Shown: positions 24,736-36,063 of the stretch, piece by piece
How positions within the stretch are numbered: the stretch's first letter is position 1
Layout of the letters: every line of letters begins with the position of its first letter
NCBI GenBank assembly: GCA_024663395.1
Contig: JANFAH010000021.1
Coordinates: 930,001 to 994,000, forward strand
Source of the DNA: Pisolithus tinctorius
Lineage: Eukaryota; Basidiomycota; Agaricomycetes; Boletales; Pisolithaceae
Reading direction: 5' to 3'
DNA length: 64,000 nt
The notes under the pieces: generated by a model
Seen by the model: the letters and a program-made list of their open reading frames with translations, nothing else
What the model was told of the DNA's origin: nothing
The model's database searches: none
Translations under genes and position numbers: made by a program

Positions 24736-25671
24736 ATGACAAAGCCCGCAATGCCTCCCACCCTCCAACTAACATCCGAGTTCCCACTTTTTGGCAAACC
24801 CGACCTCTTACAACTCGTCCTGGAGCATTGTGATATAAAAGACTTACTGGCCCTCGCCTCAACATCCACCACCAATGCCAAGCGTGTCAGACTGTATTTG
24901 AGGCACCGCCTCGACATGATTTGCAGCCCATTCTTCCCTTGCACGATGCATCTCACTGACATGCTCTCCGCATGCGACGCCATTGTATCCAGATCTGCTG
25001 CCCTTTGGATGCTACTCCCCGCCAATGCATGCAATTGGTCATCTTCCGACCTTGACATATACGTCTCGTTTAACAGCCAACCGCAACTGTACAACCTTCT
25101 ACGCAAGCATCACTATAACATTATACACGAAGGCCGCACCAACCGCAATGACTACTCGCCTTCCACCATATTCACTGTGACCACCTTTGGAAATGGGCGA
25201 AAAAACATCGACGTCATCGTGTCCAGAACGTCATCCGCCCTCTCTCCCATCTTCCAATTCCACTCTACTGCTGTCATGAACTTCTTCACAGCTGACTCCC
25301 TGTTCTGCGTGTACCCCAGCCTGACCCTGCATCACCGTGCTCTAATCAATACCGCCAGCCTCCGCAACCGCACCTTCCCTCCCAGCCACATGCAAGCCCT
25401 CCTCAAATATAAATCACACAGGTTCCAATTCATTTCGTGCGAAGAAGCCCTCCACGCACCCTTCATTTGCAGAAGTCGTGTAAGGTCTCTAAATGACAGC
25501 GGTTGGCTATCACTCGACTTCGCCACTGTCCCACATTGCGACACCCTGCCCATCACCACATTCTATCGCCTGGGTATCATGGACACCGTTTGGACTCTCG
25601 GTGGACATGTCTGTGGCTCCATCTCATTATGCGTCCCTCCCATCCTTCACATCATCAATGACAACTCATAA
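24736..25671 (+). CDS. F-box-like protein with a nucleotidyltransferase-like motif
   Basis: 311-residue intronless frame starting MTKPAMPPTLQLTSEFP. Residues about 18-50 (LLQLVLEHCDIKDLLALAS) resemble an F-box, which would bind SKP1 in ubiquitin ligases. Residues about 97-106 (SSSDLDIYVS) resemble the S-x-x-D-x-D site of nucleotidyltransferase folds, and FGNGRKNIDVIVS further on could hold a third acidic residue. The later part FHSTAVMNFFTADSLFCVYP is well formed. Proteins of this look are repeated in mushroom genomes, by recollection and not by search. It is the last gene of the plus-strand cluster behind the Helitron. Domain calls are tentative. Confidence 0.6.
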   Translation: MTKPAMPPTLQLTSEFPLFGKPDLLQLVLEHCDIKDLLALASTSTTNAKRVRLYLRHRLDMICSPFFPCTMHLTDMLSACDAIVSRSAALWMLLPANACNWSSSDLDIYVSFNSQPQLYNLLRKHHYNIIHEGRTNRNDYSPSTIFTVTTFGNGRKNIDVIVSRTSSALSPIFQFHSTAVMNFFTADSLFCVYPSLTLHHRALINTASLRNRTFPPSHMQALLKYKSHRFQFISCEEALHAPFICRSRVRSLNDSGWLSLDFATVPHCDTLPITTFYRLGIMDTVWTLGGHVCGSISLCVPPILHIINDNS

Positions 25672-25774
25672 GCCACATTCAAACCAACCTTATCAGAATG
25701 TCTCATGCCTCTCCCCAGCTATGAAATCTACCACCCAATGTAACCCTTCTCATAGTCAACATATCTGAACAAGA

Positions 25775-25975
25775 ACCGATAGAACATTTTTACTGTCTAT
25801 TCCGGGACATATTCTGTAGAACCTGGACGATGGAACTTGTTTTACATTTTTTCTGTCTATTCAGGACCCAGACAATGCATTTTTACTGTCTATTCCAGGG
25901 CATATTCTGTCTTTTACTGTCTATTCCAGGACATACTCTGTAAAATCTGGACGATGGAACCTATTTTCTGTAGAG
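25775..25975. repeat. Degenerate direct repeats of an ACTGTCTATTCCAGG unit
   Basis: At least four copies of (A)CTGTCTATTCCRGGRCATAYTCTGT lie here, at about 25792, 25853 (shortened), 25886 and 25915. Two are followed by a CTGGACGATGGAAC block. They may belong to the 3' part of the Helitron or to a separate small element. No CTRR terminus with a hairpin could be fixed. Confidence 0.6.
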
Positions 25976-26147
25976 ATGTAAGTTTCCTATGATCCATACT
26001 AGAAATGTTTTCTGGAAATTACCAGCCCACCCAGATCACATGTCCCGCCCCATGCGTCCAGGGGCGTGCAGAGGGCTAATATTATTATTATTATGGGTTG
26101 TTTTGGGTCAGACCCAAATTGCTTTTGCCCATTGCCCTCTGTCCACC

Positions 26148-26291
26148 ATGCCCCCACATCAAACTTTCCAGCAGTCAAAAGAGTCATCCACTAAGCAACC
26201 TTGCAAACACTGTGGGAATCTCTATCTACCAGAAGGGATCAAAAAGCATGAGACCAGTTGTGTGAAGGAGCACATGAACTGCAAAGAATGA
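26148..26291 (+). CDS. Short C2HC zinc-finger peptide, likely first exon or fragment
   Basis: 47-residue frame MPPHQTFQQSKESSTK... with a single zinc-finger-like motif CX2CX11HX3C (CKHCGNLYLPEGIKKHETSC). It ends at TGA 26291, and a GTAAGT donor lies at about 26331. Just upstream is an ATT microsatellite (26077-26095). It may be the remnant of a longer protein. No downstream exon is found because element A2 starts at 26372. Low confidence as a functional gene. Confidence 0.3.
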   Translation: MPPHQTFQQSKESSTKQPCKHCGNLYLPEGIKKHETSCVKEHMNCKE

Positions 26292-26371
26292 GACAAACAC
26301 AATAAGGCATACATATGAGATGTCCATTGAAGTAAGTCAATACCTTTCCCCCCTCTCATCTGTCCATTAAT

Positions 26372-29300
26372 TTACAATGGTGGTTTACTAGCTGAAATTG
26401 CTAAGGAAACAGTCACAGCTATGTCCTTGTCATTAGTGCACCCTGGCATCACCAAGTCTTCAAGCTCTGCAGTGGCTGTAATACCAGCACCACTCAGGAA
26501 GCTGTCAGCAGGCCCTTCACAATCAATTCCTGGTATGTAGACCACTCTGGTGTCACTCTCAATGCTTACATGTTGTGGGACAGGATCACCAACTGGTTTT
26601 GCTCTCAATGAAGATGGCACAGGCATTTTTCTGGCTTCTGGGGCTTCTGAAGAAGAGGCAGGGTTAGCTGGAGCAGGATTACTGACTGGGATAGGGGCCA
26701 CTGGCATGTTGGCTAGCACTGGGACTGCTAGTGTCAGTCTTTGATGACAAGCTGGGACTTCTGTGCCATTGAAGTGAGCTGTCTTCTTTTTCTTGATAGT
26801 GTTCTTCAACTCTTCTACCTGTGCATAAGCTCTTGCTAAGGCACATTGGTCCTCTTCATCAGCATCCTCCTCTAGGTCTTTGTCAACTAGATAGGAAGAG
26901 GGGTGTAAGTCAACTTGGTACTCTGAGGCATCCCCATTGCTGAAGAACATTGTGCTGACAAGATGGGGAGGTGTATTGTGCCTGTGGGGACAAGGATGAC
27001 TGCTGGCTGGGTTGCTGAACTGAGATGAGGTTTGCTGAGGTAATGATTGAGTTGCACATGGTGAGGAAGTTATTGATCTTTTCTTTGAAATTCTGACCTG
27101 CAGCTGTCCTAGGAATGTCAGAGCCATCTGGCATGAAAACTCTTCCTCCAATCAGAGAGCATTTCCCAGCTTGTACATATTTGTGACACAGCACACACTC
27201 TGCAGAAGAAACACCATGGATCGAAGGAATGATGGAATTGGCCTTCTTGACCTTGTTGAGGAGGTGGGGCAGAAACAGGTTGCTGAGCAACATGAACATA
27301 CTCTTGTTTCAAGATAGTAGGAACAGTCAGTGAGGAAGTTGGAGTGGAATTCTGGGGAAACAGTGCTGAGGAATCTGGCTGAGGGACATTTTGTTTGGCC
27401 CCACTGAGCAGGTAGTTGGCATGTTTATAGACTGTATTGAACTCCCATGGTTCATTGATGTCATGATCTAGGTCAGAGAGTTGCATTCACATGAGCAAGG
27501 AAGTCTGAAACCTTGGGGGAAACCCCTCAAGGAATTTCTTGTTGATGTAGTCCTCAGGGAGTTTCTTCTACTTCTGGACAAGGCTGAGGATGCATTGGAA
27601 TTCTTGGATGTATTTCCTGAGATCTTCCAGCAATCCCATCTGTTTCTGAACTTGATGGTAGAGCAAGGTTTTGATGTTGGCTTTGGTATAGCAATGATCT
27701 TTCACTAAGGCACCTGGATAGTAGCTCAGGAGTTCTTTGGAAAATGCATCCCAGTCATTGAAGCTGTTGGCTGCAGCATCTAAGGTGGACCAAAATTCTG
27801 CCTTGTTGTGGTCAGTGTAACAAATGACCCAGTGAATCTTATCTTTTCCAGAAATGAGACCAGCATCAAGGCAGAGTTGTTCAACATCTTCAAGGTAATG
27901 GGTGATATCTTCAGTACACTCAGAAAACTTTGGGGCTTTGTTGGAACCCCTGAATGGCATGTCTTGTGCTCCAGACATTATGCAAAGTGGTGCAAGGATC
28001 TGGATCAGAATTTGGGAAAGGTAGGAGTGGAATTTGAGAGAGACAAAGCAAGGGTATTCTGTATGGGTATTTGAGTAGCAAGGGTGATAGCAGAATTTGC
28101 AATTAGGGAGTAGGAAGGAAGGAGAAGCTGCTCAGTGGCTAGTTCTGAATCACTGGATGGCAAGGGTGATGAGGAACTTAGTTCTGAAAGAGGCAAAAGT
28201 TCTTGACACTCAGCAGGAGGCTCAAAAGATTTGTCAAAGTCAAAACCTCTTGGAAATGCTGGGTAAAATGCTGGGGAATCTAGGTTCTGAAAGATCTCGT
28301 CTAAACTGAGATCTGAGTCTGATGAGTGTGGCTCTGAAATATCTCTAGGATCAGCTACTGGGATTAAGATTTCTGATGAAGAAATAGATAGTCTGCAGAA
28401 GGGCTCTAGGAGCTCTTTGAGTTTGGTTCTTTGACAAGTGGGTTGTAAGGATTTCCTTTCCAGATCTACAGACTGCTTGCAGTGGGCTCCAAAATGTTGT
28501 TGGCCATGACTTCTGGGAAGCATGCAATTAGAGGAAAGCTGAAAGGAGAATTCCCTAGGATCACCCAGGGGGTGCTGCATGGAAGGAGAAGTCAAGGATT
28601 ACCCTAGAAGGGGTGGGGGAATACATGTGAGGTGTGCAGAATTTAATTGGAGAGGCTTGTTGATGCATGAGCAATGGCAAGCTGGGTATACAGAATATTG
28701 AGAGACAGATATGCAATGAGAAGATGGGAGCCAAGAGACAAGGAAGGGCATGATAGACTGGAAGATGTGAGTGGTGTAGGGGAAAATAGAGACACTGTAG
28801 ATGCTGTAGACTCAAAAGACACTTTTAGACTCTAAGAACTCTTGAACTCGCAGAACACACACAGATAGTGACTCCAAAGTGGGTGCTATATTTCTGACAT
28901 TATGGTGGGATTATATAGTACAAAGGATGTAGGTACAAGTTGGAGTAAGGTAGGGCAGAAAAAGTAAAAGTCCAGAAAATAAAGGAAAGGACAACAGATG
29001 TCAGCAAATTACAGATGCACATGAAATAGTCTGGTGAGTAGTAGATGAGAGTAAAATGGGACAATGATAAGGGGTATCTTCCAACAGAATGAGGGTACAT
29101 GTACAAGTGAGAGGTGGAGCTGGCAAGAGGGGGAAGCACAGGAGGGCAGAGTGTACTGGCACAAAGTCCAGCTTGCAGAATCTGGGGTGACAGGGGTAAC
29201 TGGAGTTTCTTAGAGGCAACTGACACAGATGAGTGGTGATGTGGCTGGGTGGTAGCTCAGCTACTGAATTCCAGGTGACTCTGGGCAAATGCAGAATTTC

Positions 29301-29484
29301 TGGATCAGCTTATTGATGACTGGGTGACATGCTGAAGGTCAGGAGAAACTCTGAAGGCAACAGGGGTTGGGAGGAAACATGAGGTTACAAGTGGGAAGAA
29401 TTCTGAAATGGGTTTGTCACAGAGGCCAGCAGAATTTAGTGACAGACTCCTGTTTCAGCTTCAGGGAGTATATGGCACCCTACA
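26372..29484 (-). mobile_element. Retrotransposon A2: 5' fragment (LTR plus gag) of the A family, CpG-depleted
   Basis: Minus-strand relative of A1. The 5' LTR is 29484-28498 (987 bases). It is followed by the same leader (TTTTGGAGCCCACTGC on the minus strand at about 28494) and a gag frame from about 28480 to 26372 with stop codons and shifts. Capsid residues (IHWVICYTDHNKAEFW) and the region after the zinc-knuckle position match A1. Protease, pol and the 3' LTR are absent. CG dinucleotides present in A1 are almost all TG or CA here. The last 90 codons (RVVYIPGIDCEGPADS) do not match A1, so either A1 lost them or A2 belongs to a sister family. Confidence 0.88.
28498..29484 (-). repeat. A2 5' LTR (minus strand)
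   Basis: Starts TGTAGGGTGCC at 29484 (minus) and aligns along its length with the A1 LTRs, ending at 28498 where the A1 LTR ends. The conserved TATA region is ACTATATAATCCCACC (about 28910-28925 on the plus strand as its complement). It lacks nearly all CpG. Confidence 0.85.
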
Positions 29485-29640
29485 CTGCAATTGTTATGCA
29501 TACATTACTCCAGCTTTTTCCACCAACAACATCAACTGATGCTTTTCAACCACTCTCACTTTTGCAGTACCTAACATATTTCATAATTCCCCATGTTGTC
29601 TGTCAGTTTATCTCTCAAGACTTCAGCCTTTTGTCAACTA

Positions 29641-30026
29641 TGCCCATGCACAATATCATGGTAGAAAGCAATGATGTTGGCAAACTGATCAATCCTGAGT
29701 GTGATGATGATGATGAGCTTGATCAGATCAAACACACAATGTCATTTGCTCTTAAACAGAGAAACCTCAGGAGCCAAATGATCCATGATGCTGCAAAGGC
29801 ACTGGTTGTGCTTCAGTATGCAAAGACAACTGATGTTCCAGGCATGAGTAGAATGTGTCTATTACTTTCATCTCATAGAGCTGACAGCAATAGGATCAGT
29901 CAAACACTTGCCCCAAACTGCATCTTGTGCTTTGGGTCAGCAAGAAACCAGTCAGGTGTGTTGAAACATAGAGAGCTGACCACAGAATTACTACACACTG
30001 CATTTCAACCATCCAGGTTGCTGTGA
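29641..30026 (+). CDS. Hypothetical ORF, 128 residues, CpG-free
   Basis: Frame from ATG 29641 (MPMHNIMVESNDVGKL) to TGA 30026, with an acidic patch PECDDDDELDQIKH. It lies between the A2 LTR and the left inverted repeat. Sequence composition is as CpG-poor as A2. No motif is recognised. It may be a decayed element or host fragment. Confidence 0.3.
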
Positions 30027-30206
30027 ACACTGTAGTGCTTGTGTAACTATGGTGTAAGGAATCCACATTCCTTGGACATGTAAACCCCAATCATTGACCA
30101 TTCCATGACTATCATTACATTCCTGGACTGCTTGCATCCACCACCATTCATGTACTGTCTTCCCACCTACCTCACTACCTTCCCATGCCCTTGCTCCCTC
30201 TTGCAC

Positions 30207-30422
30207 TGTCACACACCAAAGGTGTTGTGGACATGGTTACAGCTGACTGTGCCTAACTCATTGACAAGTTGCACACAGTGCCCATGCATGCAGATGAAGA
30301 CTAAAGGCCTCATGTGTAGAAAGACTGCTGGATGTTAACAGTCATCCTTCACACAAGAATGAGTCATCAGTGCTAAAGAGAAAAGAGGAAGTGAGTTAAG
30401 GGTGCATTAAAAGTTTTTAGTG
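30207..30422 (+). repeat. Left arm of a 216-base inverted repeat
   Basis: Begins TGTCACACACCAAAGGTG and matches the reverse complement of 36591-36805 at most positions through GTTTTTAGTG. The homology starts and stops sharply on both sides. Outer flanks show no target duplication. The inner end coincides with the first base of element B's LTR. Confidence 0.8.
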
Positions 30423-30936
30423 GGTCATAGTCATACCTCGACCCCAGCCAGACTCAGCCTTGCACTCACTCAGTCTGGCCTCGGCCTTGCCATTCCCATG
30501 TCCCCAGTTGGTCTAGCGCAGTAGACACTGCTTTGCAGTGTCTGTCACTTCAGTTAAGTCCTGTCTCCGGTCCACCTGTCCTGGTCTCTGCTACCTTAGT
30601 CATACATTACTAATCCTTGTCTTACCAATTGTCTTAGCAATCTTTGCGAGGCTGGCATTACTGGTCTCCATACTATAGTTACTTCTGGTATATAAACTCA
30701 TAGATACTCAGCCTGTAACCCTCAGTCTGAAATCAACTAAGTTACCTCTGATAACTCTGTCTCGGCCTCGGACTCAGACTGAGACCCATGCAAGGGAATA
30801 GTGCTGTATCTTCAGTTGCTAAGTCCCATCAGTCCAACCATCTGTATCCTCAACTCCTCTCCTGATTCTGACCCCTCGGCCTCATGCCCACTTCGGTCTC
30901 CAGTCCGGCCTCAACCTGGACATCCCATACTTGACA
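30420..30936 (+). repeat. Probable 5' LTR of element B
   Basis: Starts TGGGTCATAGTCATACC at the inner end of the inverted repeat and ends near CCCATACTTGACA (30936). A TATA-like GGTATATAAACTC lies at about 30688. Borders were set by similarity to the element E LTR and are not confirmed by a partner LTR. Confidence 0.5.
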
Positions 30937-30974
30937 GTATTTCAGACTCTCCACTTGTGTGGGTCTAATACATC

Positions 30975-32351
30975 ATGGCAACCAAGACTTGCTTCCAACC
31001 TCCCCATGGCTGCTCTGCCACCAATCCTGACTCTGCCTCAGCCAGTGGGGCTCACTGCGAGACAGCACTAGCTGCCTTGGGCACCACTAGGTGCTCCCCA
31101 GATCCTGTCAGCCCTTTCAGGGGTTTTTCAGCCCACACTTCTAATACCCCTACCCCACGTCGTCCCACTGCTCCCATCCCCGAGGGTGACCCCAGCGATG
31201 ATGGGCCAGGTGACGATGATGATAACCACCCAGAAGATGATGACCCCAGTAATGATCCTGATGATAATGGTCCTGGTGATGATGATCCGGAAGATGATCC
31301 GGACTTCCCAGATCTGGACACCGAGCCCACCATCATGGTCTTAGACAACCTCACATCGGCCATCAAACTGTTGGCTCATAATGCCTGCACTAGCCCTGAG
31401 TCCTCAAGCAGGACCAAGCTGCGCAAACCCGACACTTTCGATGGCATGGATCCCAAGAAGCTCTGCGTGTTCTTTATCCAGTGCAAGCTTAATTTCCAAG
31501 ACCAACCTTGGGCTTTTAGGACCGACCATGCCAAGGTCATCTTCACCCAATTGTACCTCAAAGGCATGGCCTTAGAGTGGTTCGAGCTGGACTTACTTGG
31601 GCTTGATGACCCTGATGACTGGTCTCTCTGGATGGACTCCTGGCAGGAGTTCATCCTAGAATTGCAAACCACCTTCGGCCCCCATGACCTGGTTGCTGAC
31701 GCTGAGGGCCAACTCAACCACTTGCACATGAAAGATAGCCAGTGCATCAATAAATATGTAGTCAACTTTAATTGGCTTGCTTTGCAAGTCTGAGGCTATG
31801 GAGATGGTGCATTGCATCATCACTTCTATTCTGGCCTCCCAGACTGAATCAAAGATGAGGTCTGTTGGGTTGGCAAACCCTGGACACTCCATGAGCTCCA
31901 CCACCTTGCCCAAGAGATAGATGCACACTATTGGGAGCACAAGGAAGAAGTCCAGTGGGTGAGTAAGCACCAAGGCTTGTCTAACTCCAGCAACAATAAG
32001 TCCAGAGGTTCCAGCAACAACAGTCAAGCCAAGACCGGTCAAGAGAAGACCAAGACCGGCAACAATAACAACTCTGGTTCTTCCCCTAAGCCAGCTTCAT
32101 CGAAGCTGGGCAATGGTAATAACAGCAATTTGTCCAAGCCTGAGCCTAGCAAACTCAGCAAAGATGGAAAGCTCACCCCAGAGGAACACAAGCATCGCCT
32201 AGACGGAAACCTCTGCATATTCTGCAGAGGGTCCGGTCATTTTGCTGACAAATGCCCCAAGAAAGCCAGAAAGGCCAAAGCTTGTGCTGCAGCCACCACT
32301 GAGGCCACACTGGCCTCAGGCTCAGGTTCTACCCCCAAGACAAAAAAATAG
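30975..32351 (+). pseudogene. Element B gag with CCHC zinc knuckle
   Basis: Starts ATGGCAACCAAG at 30975. The first third is rich in proline, aspartate and asparagine (DDPSNDPDDNGPGDDD). The capsid region contains KPDTFDGMDPKKL and WFELDLLGLDDPDDW. TGA codons at 31791-31793 and 31845-31847 (context SGLPD*IKDE) break it. The segment 31959-32351 continues with asparagine- and serine-rich sequence and the knuckle CIFCRGSGHFADKC (CX2CX4HX4C). Confidence 0.85.
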
Positions 32352-32410
32352 GTAGCAGCTCCCAGGACTCCACACAATCTGGGAGCTGCATTGACTCCGG
32401 TGGTGCAAAC

Positions 32411-34968
32411 TTGGAGGCTCGTCTCAATGTGTCCACTCTTTCCAGTCCAAACTCTTTAACCCCATATGTCACATTAGAAAACCCAGAAATACCTTGGCTT
32501 CGTACTTTAGTGGACTCTGGTTCCACCCACTGTTTTATAGATAATCAATTTGTTAATCAACACTTGTTTACCCCATACTCAGTCTCACCAATCCAACTCT
32601 GGCTCTTCGATGGAATGTCCACCTTCACTATAACCCAAGCAGTAGATGTCAACATCTGCTTTGTGTCCAGTGATGTCACACTGGTAACCCTGTACCTTGC
32701 CCTGTTGGATTCCAAGTGTAAAGTAGTTCTTGGGCATAACTGGCTCACCCAATACAATCTGTTGATTAACTGGGTATTGAGCAGTATTACTTTCCAGACT
32801 CATACACAAGGAATGCCAACCCCATCGACACCCCCTGTAAGCCTGGTCTCCACCAGCCTTCCTGATCCCAGTCCTAGTGACCAACCCAGCCTTGTGCCAT
32901 CTGTACCGGTCTTCGACTCCCTGACTCGCACCCCCCTGAAGGCCCCTCTTGTTTCCCTAATCAATGCAGCTGCCTTTGTACATGCCTGCAAACTAGAAGG
33001 GTCCGTCCAGTTCCAACTTCAGCTCCGCCCCTCGGACTCAGCTCAAGCCCAATCGGCCTCGGCCTCCCCTCCTCTGGCCTTACCCAATGTACTGGAAGAG
33101 TACCATGACTTCGCTGATGTATTCAGCAAGGCCAAGGCCTTGGCACTCCTGCCACACTGGGAGTATGACCTGAAGATAGAGCTCGAAGAAGGAACAACCC
33201 TGCCTCTCGGCACCATCTACTCGCTGTCCCCGGTTGAGCTCCAAGCTCTCTGGACTTTCATTGATGAAAACCTCACTACCGGATTCATTCGGCCTACCTC
33301 CTCCCCCTATGCTGCACCAGTCCTCTTTGTCAAGAAGAAGGACAGCTCCCTCCAGCTTTGTGTAGATTTCTGTGGCCTGAACAAAATCACTAAGAAGGAC
33401 TGATACCCACTACTGCTCATCTCCGACCTCTTGGATTCACCAAGCCAAGCCAAGATCTATACTAAAATTGATCTTTGGCATGCCTACCATCTTGTCCAGA
33501 TTGCCCCAGGCAATGAATGGAAGACCACCTTCCAGACTCGGTATGGATCCTATGAGTGGTTAGTGATGCCTTTTGGCCTCACCAATGCCCCAGCCGCTTT
33601 CCAATGCTTCATGAATACCATCTTCGCAGATATGTTAGATGTCTGTGTAGTCATCTACTTAGATGACATCCTAATCTACTCCGGAGATAAAGAGTCTCAC
33701 AAGCAGCATGTCTGAGAGGTGCTCTGCTGGCTTCGGCTTCATGGCCTTTATGCGAAGCCAGAGAAATGTGAGTTTCACTCAGACTTGGTCAAATACCTTG
33801 GATTCCACCTCTCCCCTGCCAGCCTCACGATGTCCAAGGAAAAGGTCCAGACCATCTGCGACTGGCCTGAGCCTTGCAAGGTCAAGGACATTCAATCTTT
33901 CCTTGGCTTTGCCAACTTCTACCGTCAGTTTATATATAATTACTTGGACATCGTTGTACCACTGACTCGGCTTACCTGCAAGGGGGCTCCTTGGAACTTC
34001 TCTGAGGAATGCTGCCAGTCGTTTAACAACCTCAAGGCTGCCTTCACCACTGTGTTGGTCTTAACTCATTTCATCCCCGGGGTTCCCATCACTGTCGAGA
34101 CCAATGCTTCGGACTATGCCATTGCCGGCATCCTCTCTATCACCTGCAGCAATGGCCAAATACATCTGGTTGCTTTCTACTCCCAGACACTGACAGCCCC
34201 AGAATTGAATTATGATACCCATGATAAGGAATTGCTTGCAATCTTTGAAGCATTCTGGACCTGGCACCATTACCTTGAGGGCTTGGCCTCACTGGTTGAC
34301 ATTGTTACTGACCACAAGAACCTCAAGTACTTCTCCACCTCTAAAGTACTCACCCGCTGCCAAGCTTGCTGGTCTGAATTCCTGTCTCAGTTCAATATGA
34401 TCATTAGATTCAGGCCTGGTAAGCTCAGGGCTAAGCCCGATGCCCTAACTAGACGATGGGACGTCTACCCCAAAGAGGGGGATAGTGGCTATGCCCGAGT
34501 GAACCCACAAAACCTGAGACCGGTCTTCACCCAAGAGCAACTAGCAGTCTCCCTCCGTGCCACTTACCTCGAGTACCCGGTCTTATGAGCAGTTGCACTG
34601 ATGGATGTAGAGAAACTTCATAATGACATCCTGACTGCACTGCTGGACGACCTGGTCTCACAAATCCATCTGTCTGACATGTCTGATCCCTGGTGGTCAG
34701 TAGATGACACCAGCTTCCTTTGGCTTGATGGAAGGATCTACATGCCAGACTCAAGTGATCTCCACCTCAGGGTCTTGCACCTTAAGCATGACCACCCCCT
34801 GTCTGGCCACTTTGGCCAAAACTGAACCCTAGAGCTCATATGGTGTGAATACACCTGGCCCGGCCTCAGGACCTTTGTCAAGGACTATGTCTGGTCTTGC
34901 ATGGCCTGCGCTCAGGCTAAGGTTCCCTGCCATCGGCCTTATGGCCTCCTCAAGCAACTCCCAGTGTG
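32411..34968 (+). pseudogene. Element B pol: protease, RT, RNase H, integrase start
   Basis: One frame with TGA codons at 33401, 33713, 34586, 34823 and 34966. The protease shows LVDSGSTHCFI. RT shows [11 protein letters not shown] (about 33655) and FLGFANFYRQF. RNase H shows ETNASDYAIAGIL and TDHKNLKYF. The integrase zinc site is HLKHDHPLSGHFGQN followed by CMACAQAK. Arginines expected in conserved places appear as cysteine or tryptophan ([24 protein letters not shown]), which fits CGN->TGN change. Confidence 0.88.
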
Positions 34969-35697
34969 AGTCAAAGTGTGGAATGCTGGTGAAAACCAAA
35001 CAAATCCAACACAAAAGACAAATAAGAGCGAGTGGTGGTTTGCCTCTGTGGAACCTGGAGTGCAGAGAAACCTAAAGTGGGGGGGAGTTTCAATGGCAGG
35101 TGCTCCTAGCACAAGTTGTTGATGAGTTATGCAGGAGTAGATGAATGGATGATGACTGAGGAGGGGATGCTGAACAGAGTGAAGGTGTTCAGCTGAAAGG
35201 ACTTCTTGGAATAATGGACTTCAATAAGATGTGCTCCTGGCGCAAGTTGTTGATGAGTTACGCAGGAGTGGAGGGATGACTAAGACTGCTGACTAAGAGG
35301 AAGCTTCAGATGAATGATGGAGGCAGATAGACTCTTCTGAATGAGCCTCAACTACCAAGTATACAAATGATGACAGATAGACCCCTTTGTGGAGCCTCAA
35401 CTGTCGATGATGAGATAGGCACTGGACTGACTGCTGGACTGCTTCTGAATTGCTTCTTGATAGCTAAGTACATGGGGGTTTATATACTGTGGGGGGAGCA
35501 CAGCTTGTGACAAACAGGGCACAAACACCTGGTAAGTAATGAGTAAGGACTGAGTAATCATGATGAGTAAGTGAGAAATGAAAAGTAAGCAAGCAAAGAG
35601 GATTGGTAAGTATTGGCAATGAATGAGTCAAGGATAGTCAAAATATCACAGAATGAGTCAAATAGAGTCAGAAACTGAGTAAGCACACTGATATCAC
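34969..35697 (-). repeat. LTR-like fragment of another retroelement
   Basis: Read on the minus strand, the segment from about 35697 to 35085 begins TGTGATATCAGTGTGC, has a TATA box (AGTATATAAACCC, about 35485) and ends GCACCTGCCATTGA. This looks like a 5' LTR followed by a short leader. A block of about 50 bases (GAGTTAYGCAGGAGT and neighbours) occurs twice, at about 35095-35145 and 35225-35275. No coding part or partner LTR is found. Confidence 0.4.
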
Positions 35698-36063
35698 ATT
35701 AGGGGGTGGCGATGCAAGTCAGATCTTGGTGGAGACATCTCTAGATCCAAAGATGGCATGACAGATGGACGGTGTTTCCAGATAGGGAAGTATTAATTCC
35801 AGAATTGAAGGGCATGAGTCAGGCGTCAAAGGGGCTAGGCCATTGGGGGTCTGTGGGGCAATGGGAGCATACGTGATCATGTCTCCCACCCTTTCATCCT
35901 CTCAGCAAAGTTAACAAAAACTTCATGAATGGGGTTCTGATGGAGGAGGAGGAGAAGGGGGGATGTCTTCTGCTGGATCTTGCAGTAGGAAGGCAAGATG
36001 CATGTCATACTCATCATGAATGTGATCAGGGAGGCTGGAGGACAGTAGATTATACTGCAGCTG
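35698..36063. other. Unassigned stretch
   Basis: No intact frame. On the minus strand the text continues the hypothetical ORF at 36064-36402 beyond its stop with several further stops, so it may be the decayed 3' part of that gene. Confidence 0.3.

Larger units (their letters stand above)
30420..34968 (+). mobile_element. Ty3/gypsy retrotransposon B, truncated in integrase
   Basis: 5' LTR-like sequence (about 30420-30936), then gag with a CCHC knuckle, protease, RT with YLDD, RNase H and the zinc-binding start of integrase. Similarity stops at 34968, so the integrase core, 3' region and 3' LTR are missing. The reading frames contain seven TGA codons, most before residues where related elements have arginine. 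The LTR resembles that of element E (both have TCATA..CATGAC/CATACC followed by GACTCAGCC-like sequence), so B and E may be relatives. Confidence 0.85.
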
